Source of the DNA: Bradyrhizobium quebecense
Lineage (GTDB): Bacteria; Pseudomonadota; Alphaproteobacteria; Rhizobiales; Xanthobacteraceae
Direction of reading: 5' to 3'
Assembly (NCBI RefSeq): GCF_013373795.3
Contig: NZ_CP088023.1
Span: 62,001 to 126,000, forward strand
DNA length: 64,000 nucleotides
Shown: piece after piece, positions 57,966-64,000 of the stretch
Numbering within the stretch: position 1 is the stretch's first letter
Layout of the letters: each line of letters begins with the position of its first letter
Notes under the pieces: generated by a model
What the model saw: the letters and a program-made list of their open reading frames with translations, nothing else
Told to the model about the DNA's origin: nothing
Databases searched by the model: none
Translations under genes and position numbers: made by a program

Positions 57966-60900
57966 TCAGCCCCCGAGTCGGTTCTGCAGCGCCTGCCGAT
58001 TGGCAACGAGGCTGCTGAGGTTCAGCAGGTGTGGTGCTCGTCCTTGCTCCAATTGCCTAACCAGCGCCCGCGTGCCGTCCACCACGAAGACGCCGCAATC
58101 ATAAGTGTTCAGCTGCTGGGTCATGCCGCGTGACTCCAGGCGGGCGCCCAGCCTTGCTGCGAGCTCTGCTGCGGGCGTGTTGTTGTATTCCCCCATGGAG
58201 TCGTAGCGATAGGCAACCGGCCTTTCGCGGTCGCGGCGATCAACAAACAGCAACGACCAATGGGTGCCGGGGAGATTCGTAGCACGGGCATTGTTCACTG
58301 GCAGGAACAGGAAGTCGGCTGTGTCGTCACCATTCTGATCATGGACGATGCGCTGGAATGCGCGTAGCATTTCGCTCTCGGTGCCCAAGCGCAGGCTAAC
58401 AAGGGTTATGAGAGGATCCACGAACCGCGTCCGGGCGGCGAGATTCGGATTGTCCCCCCCCAACTCTTGCGCCAGGAGCTGGTAATCTCTCAGGACATGC
58501 TCGTCGCCCAGCCATTCCGTGTCCTCGAGCACCAGCCCGCGGCCGTGAGGCGAGGCTGTCGGACCTAAAGCCCCGATCTGAGCATCGTAGGAGGTGCTCG
58601 GAAACGCCGGCACAGAATTAACATCGTCGCGTGATTCAGACGGCGTGGCCGCAGTCAGATCAACCAACGGAGGACCGCCGTAGGTGCTTGAGCGAACCCT
58701 GGCAGCCTGCGCTGGCTCAAAGTGAGCATCGTCGCGCAACTCGGACGGTGTCGGCGCATTCAGAGCAAGAAATGGCTCAAGACCAGCGTAGATGTCTGAG
58801 GGAGCCCTGGTAGAGTGCGCTGGCGATGCTTCCAGCATCGGCCACATACTCCAATCAAAGTTGAGCGGCATCTGCGGCGACCAGGTTGAGGCGGACCAGG
58901 CAGGTTCCTGCTGTCCAGCTTGGACTATGTCCTGCGCCTGCTCCGGGGGAACCCCGGGCCACGGTGGGCCGTCTTCCACCATCAAACGCAGATCCTGATC
59001 ATAACCTTCCGGGAGGACCAATGGCCGACTGACAGCTCGCTGCGGCGCCGTGGCATCTTGGTACCCACTCCCCTGCATCGTCGGCTGCGCCTGCCATGGC
59101 GATGCACCCAGTTGATGGGTGGGGGCCGACGTCAGCAGGCGACCGCCTGAATTGGCGATCTCGCTCAGCTGCCTCTCAATGGCAAGGCCTTGCAGATTGT
59201 CTAGGGTCCTCGGCCTTTTCGCTGGCCTCAATTCAGCTGTGTCATGCTCATCGTTGATGACGACCTCCTCGCTTGGCAGGAGGTTGCTCTTGGCAAGTGC
59301 ACCGATCGGCTCGTCCGGGAACTGCTGGCGGTCGTAGCCCCAGTTCAAGGGACGAATGGACTCTCCGGGATCCGATGACTGGTCATGGCGCGCGGCTGGC
59401 TCAAGAAGAGATGACGACGGGCCGGGTTCGTCCATCAGCTCCCAAAGCAAATCCTGATCGTAGCCTTCTACAGGAAGCAGCTCCTTTGGCCAACTGCCCG
59501 CGTCCTGCGACGCGCTGTGCTGCGCAGCGGCGCCGCCGACGGGCATCGGCTCCATCAGTGCCGCGTCTTCGGGATCAGGAACGGGGGAAATATGGCGCTC
59601 GCGCTCCATCGCTTTAGCGCCGGCCTGCGATTTCCGGAGATCAGCCAGTGCGGCACCGATATTCCGATTACCCCCGGCGTCCTTCCTATAGCTCTCGACA
59701 TCTCCATCCAACGCCTTGCCGGAAAGCCGAGCAGAAATGCCCTTCTTGTTATTTTCACGCAGGTAGTCACTGAAACTGTTAAGAACAACTGCATAGGTAC
59801 GTACGGTACCTGTCGCAGCTTTGTTTTTGTACTCTTTGATGAGAGCCACGTCCTGGGGATAAGGATTCAGCTTAGCGCGGCCTGCGATCGGCACGATCCC
59901 GCCCGTCGACTGCGAGGTCCGGAGATGATCTATTGCCGCAAGGAGTTTCGCGGGATCACCCTTTCCGATGAACTCGCGCGCATCAATGGTCAACGACTCG
60001 TCGTCGAGCCGAGCAGCAATGCCCTTTTTGTCATTTTCGAAGAGCCAGCGGCCAAACCTGCGAAGAGAACCTGCATAATCCTTGGTGGTGGCTTCAGCGG
60101 CCCCGCCCTTGATGAGGGCCTCCTCAAGCTCCGAAATAAGGGGAGCGTCCTCGGAATAAAGAGGCTGCTTCCTGCGAACCCCAGTTGATCGAGCCGGCTG
60201 CAGCGCCGAGGACGGCGGGCCGGGTTCGTCCATCAGCCCCCAAAGCAAATCCTGATCGTGGGCTTCCGCAGGAAGCAGCTCCTCTGGCCAACTGCCAGCT
60301 TCCTGCGACGCGCGGTGCTCCGCAGCGGCGTCGCCGACCCGCCTCGGCTCCGTCAGGGCCGCGTCTTCGGGATCAGGAAAGGGGGAAATATGGCGCTCGA
60401 GCTCCATCGCCTTAGCGCCGGCCGACGATTTTCGGAGATGGGTCAGTGCGGCACCGATATTCCGATTACCCCCGGCGGCGTCTTTCCTATAGCTCTCGAC
60501 ATCTCCATCCAACGCCTTGCCGGAAAGCCGAGCAGCAATGCCCTTCTTGTTGTTTTCACGCAGGTAGTCACTGAAACTGTTAAGAACAACTGCATAGGTA
60601 CTGGCGGTACCTGTCGTTGCTTCGTTTTTGTACTCTTTGATGAGAGCCGCGTCCTTGGGATACGGATTCAGCTTAGCGCGGTCTGCGATCGGCACGATTC
60701 CGCCCGTCGACTGCGAGGTCCGGAGATGATCTATTGCCTTAAGGAGTCTCGTGGGATTACCCTTTCCGAAGAACTCGCGCGCATCAATGGTCAACGACTC
60801 GTCGTCGAGCCGAGCAGCAATGGACTCTTTGTTATTTGCGACAAGCCAGCGGCCAAAGCTGCGAAGAGAATATACATTGGCCTTGGCGCTGATTTCGGTG

Positions 60901-62087
60901 GCCCCGCTCTTGATGAGGGCCTTCTCAAGCCCCGAAATAAGGGGACCATCCTCGGAATAAAGTGGCTGCTTCCTCTGCCTTCTCAAAACTCCAGTTGACT
61001 GAGCCGGCTGCAGCGCCGAGTGCGACGGACCGGGTTCGTCCATCAGCCCCAAAACCAAATCCTGATCGTAGCCTTCTGCAGGAAGCTTCTCTGGCCAACT
61101 GCCAGCTTCCTGCGACGCGCGGTGCTCCGCAGCGGCGTCGCTGACCCGCCTCGGCTCCATCAGGGCCGCGCGTTCGGGATCAGGACCGGGAGAAATATGG
61201 CGCTCGAGCTCCATCGCTTTAGCGCCGGCCCGCGATTTTCGGAGATGAGCCAGTGCGGCACCGATCCGCCTATTACCACCGACGTCCTTCTTATAGTCTC
61301 CGACATCTCCATCCAACGCCTTGCCGGAAAGCCGAGCAGCAATGCCCTTCTTGTTGTTTTTACGCAGGTAGTCACTGAAACTGCTAAGGGTAAATGCATA
61401 GGTACTGACGGTACCTGTCGTTGCTTCGTTTTTGTACTCTTCGATGAGAGCCGCGTCCTGGGGATAAGGATTCAGCTTAGCGCGGTCTGCGATCGGCACG
61501 ATTCCGCCCGTCGACTGCGAGGTCCGGAGATGACCTATTGCCGTAAGGAGTCTCGTGGGATTACCCTTTCCGAAGAACTCGCACGCATCAACGGTCAACG
61601 ACTCGTCGTCGAGCCGAGCAGCAATGGCCTGCTTTTTGTTTTCAAAGAGCCAGCGGCCCAATCTAAGAAGATGACCTACATTCTCCTTGGCAGTGCGTTT
61701 GACAGCCCCCCCTTTGATGAGGGCCTCCTCAAGCCCCAAAATAAGGTCAGCATCTTGGGAATAAAGAGGACGCCTGCGGGTACCGTAAACCTCTGCTGAC
61801 TGGCCAGGCTGCAGCGCCGAGGCGCCTGGCATTGGCCCGCCGCCTCCATCCTGCGACGCTGGAGGGCATTCGTGCCCGCTCGCCTGCATGATGGGCTGCG
61901 CCTCCGATGGCGATGCGGCGACTTGATGGGGGGGGGTCTGCATCAGCACACCATCACCTGGACGGGTGATCTCGCTTAGCTGCCGCTCAAAGGCCGCCGC
62001 GTCTGTCGACGGGGACACCGGTGCAGTCTCTTGCTGGGCGGCGCTGTTCGATTGTTGCTGCAGTCGGCTAGTTGAGGTGAAATCCAT
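57966..62087 (-). CDS. nopD: NopD/Bel2-5-type type III effector with Ulp1 (C48) SUMO-protease domain
   Basis: The 1373-aa protein has no classical signal peptide. Its N-terminus is Ser/Gln-rich (TSTSRLQQQSNSAAQQE), as type III signals are. Three repeat units of about 265 residues (about 105-370, 371-635, 636-900) each hold two helical modules resembling integrase SAM-like domains, with shared blocks LDDESLTIDAREF and HLRTSQSTGGIVPIADRAKL. A nuclear-localisation-like KRPR lies near residue 955. The C-terminal 200 residues are a C48 protease with His1276 (GTHWSLLFVD), Asp1296 (YRYDSMG), Gln1325 and Cys1331 (NTYDCGVFVVDG). Known NopD/XopD-family proteins remove SUMO from plant proteins in the host nucleus. 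A tts box lies about 200 bases upstream. The reading frame is complete. Confidence 0.9.
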   Translation of the reverse strand: MDFTSTSRLQQQSNSAAQQETAPVSPSTDAAAFERQLSEITRPGDGVLMQTPPHQVAASPSEAQPIMQASGHECPPASQDGGGGPMPGASALQPGQSAEVYGTRRRPLYSQDADLILGLEEALIKGGAVKRTAKENVGHLLRLGRWLFENKKQAIAARLDDESLTVDACEFFGKGNPTRLLTAIGHLRTSQSTGGIVPIADRAKLNPYPQDAALIEEYKNEATTGTVSTYAFTLSSFSDYLRKNNKKGIAARLSGKALDGDVGDYKKDVGGNRRIGAALAHLRKSRAGAKAMELERHISPGPDPERAALMEPRRVSDAAAEHRASQEAGSWPEKLPAEGYDQDLVLGLMDEPGPSHSALQPAQSTGVLRRQRKQPLYSEDGPLISGLEKALIKSGATEISAKANVYSLRSFGRWLVANNKESIAARLDDESLTIDAREFFGKGNPTRLLKAIDHLRTSQSTGGIVPIADRAKLNPYPKDAALIKEYKNEATTGTASTYAVVLNSFSDYLRENNKKGIAARLSGKALDGDVESYRKDAAGGNRNIGAALTHLRKSSAGAKAMELERHISPFPDPEDAALTEPRRVGDAAAEHRASQEAGSWPEELLPAEAHDQDLLWGLMDEPGPPSSALQPARSTGVRRKQPLYSEDAPLISELEEALIKGGAAEATTKDYAGSLRRFGRWLFENDKKGIAARLDDESLTIDAREFIGKGDPAKLLAAIDHLRTSQSTGGIVPIAGRAKLNPYPQDVALIKEYKNKAATGTVRTYAVVLNSFSDYLRENNKKGISARLSGKALDGDVESYRKDAGGNRNIGAALADLRKSQAGAKAMERERHISPVPDPEDAALMEPMPVGGAAAQHSASQDAGSWPKELLPVEGYDQDLLWELMDEPGPSSSLLEPAARHDQSSDPGESIRPLNWGYDRQQFPDEPIGALAKSNLLPSEEVVINDEHDTAELRPAKRPRTLDNLQGLAIERQLSEIANSGGRLLTSAPTHQLGASPWQAQPTMQGSGYQDATAPQRAVSRPLVLPEGYDQDLRLMVEDGPPWPGVPPEQAQDIVQAGQQEPAWSASTWSPQMPLNFDWSMWPMLEASPAHSTRAPSDIYAGLEPFLALNAPTPSELRDDAHFEPAQAARVRSSTYGGPPLVDLTAATPSESRDDVNSVPAFPSTSYDAQIGALGPTASPHGRGLVLEDTEWLGDEHVLRDYQLLAQELGGDNPNLAARTRFVDPLITLVSLRLGTESEMLRAFQRIVHDQNGDDTADFLFLPVNNARATNLPGTHWSLLFVDRRDRERPVAYRYDSMGEYNNTPAAELAARLGARLESRGMTQQLNTYDCGVFVVDGTRALVRQLEQGRAPHLLNLSSLVANRQALQNRLGG
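59380..61775. repeat. three long internal repeats in the effector gene
   Basis: Units starting near 61775, 60975 and 60175 on the minus strand, each about 800 bp, are highly alike at the DNA level. One shared string is GGCACGATyCCGCCCGTCGA, and the CCTTGCCGGAAAGCCGAGCA block is also found in each. They encode paired helical modules. Confidence 0.9.
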
Positions 62088-62287
62088 CCGTTCTCACTTT
62101 CGAAGATGTAGGCGAATCAGAGCTCGGTTTGGATCTCATGCGCGGGGCAATCGAGACGGCAGCGCGGCGACCAAATCCGCGGCACAGAATGAGCTCTCAA
62201 CGTTGGATCCAGCAACAAACCACTGTGGGTCCGAACCGTCCGCGCCGCAGGCAGTCGGCCACTCGGATGTTCTTCCCCACAATTTTT
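62088..62287. other. long leader of the effector gene
   Basis: No gene is seen. This 200-bp stretch between tts box and start codon is the expected 5' untranslated region. Confidence 0.4.
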
Positions 62288-62322
62288 GCTATGAGAGGAA
62301 GCTGTCGAGTACCTGACGAGCG
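62288..62322 (-). promoter_or_regulatory. tts box (TtsI-binding site) of the effector gene
   Basis: On the minus strand the bases CTCGTCAGGTACTCGACAGC followed by TTCCTCTCATAG fit the rhizobial tts-box pattern (GTCAG..T.TCGA.AGCT). The site is about 200 bases before the effector ATG and in the right direction. It implies induction by the flavonoid-NodD-TtsI cascade (known for such boxes). Confidence 0.75.
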
Positions 62323-62419
62323 CTGTCGGGCGACGTAAAAATTGGCTCTGACTCACTTTTGTTGCAGTCTGAACCGCCCCGGGTTTGCCGGAGGCTCCAA
62401 CTCCCGAGAGGATGGAGCC

Positions 62420-62947
62420 ATGACGAGCAAGACGACGAACAAGTTTTCACCCGAGGTTCGGGCCCGTGCGGTTCGGATGGTTCCGGATCACGCCAGCGAG
62501 CACCCTTCGCGGTGGGCGGCGGTGAGATCGATTGCCGCCAAGATTGGCTGCACACCGCAGACGCTACATGACTGGGTCAAGAAGGTCGAGATCGACAGCG
62601 GGCAGCGGACGGCGTTCCGACGGAGATGGCCGAGAAGCTGAAGGCCCTGGAACGGGAGAACCGTGAGCTTCGACAGGCCAACGAGATCCTGCGCAAGGCG
62701 AGCGCTTATTTTGCGATGGCGGAGCTCGACCGCCGGTCCAAGCCATGATCGCCTTCATTGACGATCATCGTGGGGCGCATGGGGTCGAGCCGATCTGTCG
62801 GGTGTTGCCTGATCGCCCCCTCGACCTACCACGCCCATGGGGCCAAACGGCGCGATCCCGCCAGGCTGTCGACGCGCGCCAAGCCGGACGCCGCACTGAA
62901 GATCGCTCGCGCGAAGCGCGACGGAAGTCGGCAGTGACGGCTCCGGA
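62420..62947 (+). pseudogene. IS3-family (ISRSO-like) element remnant
   Basis: OrfA starts [20 protein letters not shown] and [20 protein letters not shown], shifts frame near 62607, and ends [32 protein letters not shown]. OrfB starts at 62745 ([20 protein letters not shown]), shifts at about 62808 and ends near 62947. Both genes are broken and the DDE domain is missing. Confidence 0.85.
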
Positions 62948-62949
62948 AT

Positions 62950-63108
62950 AGGGGGTGTGGAAAAGGTTCGCGTCCTGATCGTGAACTGACAGAAACCGTT
63001 GAGCCTGACGGGACGATTTAAAACGCTTCATGGCGTCGCCGCGTCGGCTGATGAGAATTCTCGGCCCAATTGTTGAGAGCTTTGTGGTCGTCCGTGAAGA
63101 ATGCAGAT
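62950..63108 (-). pseudogene. IS6-family transposase C-terminal fragment
   Basis: The minus strand reads DDHKALNNWAENSHQPTRRR and, in the next frame, MKRFKSSRQAQRFLSVHDQD then ANLFHTPYS. This is the highly conserved end of IS6-type transposases around the catalytic Glu. It is frameshifted and truncated. Confidence 0.8.
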
Positions 63109-63737
63109 CGGCCTGAGACGGAGGCAGAAGTTATCTCGATAAAGTATTCGATTTTGCAGGAAAGCCGGGTGTTGGGCCGCGGTTTCTTGCGTTTTGGGAT
63201 TTTGCTTTCGAGCGATTCGTGATTCCCTGACGGCCGGTCATAGGCATTGAGGACGGCGATGAGAGCGCTTATCGTCTCCCTCAGACCTGTGAGCGTGCCG
63301 CGCTCGATGCCACTTGCAGCGGCCGTTCTCGATTATCAGAAGTACCGAGTGAAGACCTTGCCGGAGGTAGCATAGATGTCATTCGGCCCTTTAATTGCGG
63401 TTTGTTGTCAAGCTCACATTTTCGAACTCTCCAACGGCAAGGTGGTAGCGCCCGCGCCGTCGGAGCTGGTCGGGGTTGCGGAGACGGCGCGGGCGCGGCT
63501 GATACATGCTCTACTGGCCAGGCATTGGACAGTACGGGCTGGTTGATGTCTTCGCCGGGGTCATGGTCCTTTCCGAGGTCGCGCAGCGCCTCATGATGAT
63601 GTCCGGGTCGGACGCCTCAACGTCTGCAGCGGAGTACAGTCGAGCGCCACCAGCCGAATGAACGAGGTCGCCACAACACCGTCCCAGCGGGACATCGCCA
63701 GTCCGGCAGACCGGACCAGGAACTTTACAAGATCGGA
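63109..63737. other. unassigned stretch
   Basis: I see no supported gene. It lies between the IS6 and IS110 remnants. A few short plus-strand frames exist without recognisable products. Confidence 0.35.
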
Positions 63738-64000
63738 TCAGGCTTCCTTTGCTTGGCCCCAGTCAAACGATGTGCCGTCGACCCAGATGCAGTGCAGAAC
63801 AACGGCGATCTTGCGCGCGATGGCGACCTTCGCCTTCCTCATGCCAATCCTCTTGGCGAGCTTCATTCCCCAGGCCTTAAGGGACGACCACTTCTTCGTT
63901 CGATAAAGCAGGACGGTCGCGGCCTCGAACAGGTAAGTTCGAAGAAGACGGTCGCCCCATCGTGATATTTTGCCATTGATGTCAGTTTCGCCAGATTGAT
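63738..64000 (-). pseudogene. IS110-family transposase C-terminal part (runs off window)
   Basis: The minus strand encodes [60 protein letters not shown] and ends [18 protein letters not shown] at 63738. This is a normal IS110-type C-terminus of a third lineage in this window. Whether the gene is complete depends on sequence beyond 64000. Confidence 0.8.

Noticed and set aside
59517..61799. Plus-strand open frames of 223-259 codons in the effector repeats
   Set aside because: They are antisense images of the three repeats and appear three times for that reason.

Overview
The window looks like an insertion-sequence-saturated accessory region of a Bradyrhizobium-type alphaproteobacterium (inference). 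The basis is high-GC coding, rhizobial IS families (IS66, IS3, IS5, IS21, IS91, IS110, IS1380), a type III effector of the NopD/Bel2-5 kind with a TtsI-type (tts) box, and polyhydroxyalkanoate genes of rhizobial type. Core-type genes (ppk, ppx, a TonB receptor, htpG, a phasin, a PHB depolymerase) sit as islands between mobile elements, and several are broken.

Layout. 1-6.0 kb: IS5 remnant, a GH108 muramidase, a decayed IS66 carrying a UPF0149 gene, an IS3 remnant and an AT-richer stretch with small ORFs. 6.0-14.9 kb: a nest of elements. An IS1380 transposase is split. Between its halves lies an IS66 whose tnpB holds a group II intron and whose tnpC holds a second complete IS66 with a perfect 8-bp target duplication. 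14.9-19.2 kb: IS3 and IS21 remnants, then a divergently placed two-gene unit of a caspase-like protease followed by a protein made of eleven almost identical 54-residue repeats. 19.2-25.9 kb: IS3, IS5 (two), IS110 and a large serine recombinase cassette. 25.9-26.8 kb: a second copy of the caspase promoter and leader with a decayed caspase start, followed by a 142-aa gene of unknown function. 26.8-37.6 kb: ppk, ppx, PepSY and a frameshifted TonB receptor, bracketed by two copies of an IS91-like element. 37.6-42 kb: IS fragments, a truncated SARP/BTAD-type regulator and a full IS1380. 42-46 kb: small hypothetical genes, a DUF3892 gene, a P-loop ATPase, DNA-ligase fragments and a truncated four-gene operon that includes a cadherin-like fragment. 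46-49.6 kb: IS3 interrupted by IS110, a second IS3 and a topoisomerase fragment. 49.7-53 kb: phasin, a solo IS91-like end, a glycosyltransferase tail, a CopG-like regulator and PHB depolymerase. 53.4-57.9 kb: htpG with an IS21 inserted near its 3' end and its N-terminus missing. 58-62.3 kb: the 1373-aa effector with C-terminal Ulp1-type protease and upstream tts box. 62.4-64 kb: IS3, IS6 and IS110 remnants.

The most interesting unit is the caspase plus repeat-protein pair at 16.1-19.2 kb. Its promoter region, including an inverted repeat, is conserved at 25.95-26.1 kb in front of a relic of the same caspase. Each repeat unit is a hydrophobic segment bounded by Lys/Arg residues, so the repeat protein could be a poly-peptide substrate of its neighbouring protease. 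That is a hypothesis; the gene pair, the repeats and the shared promoter are seen directly. The repeat gene has also lost its original 3' end to an IS21 terminus.
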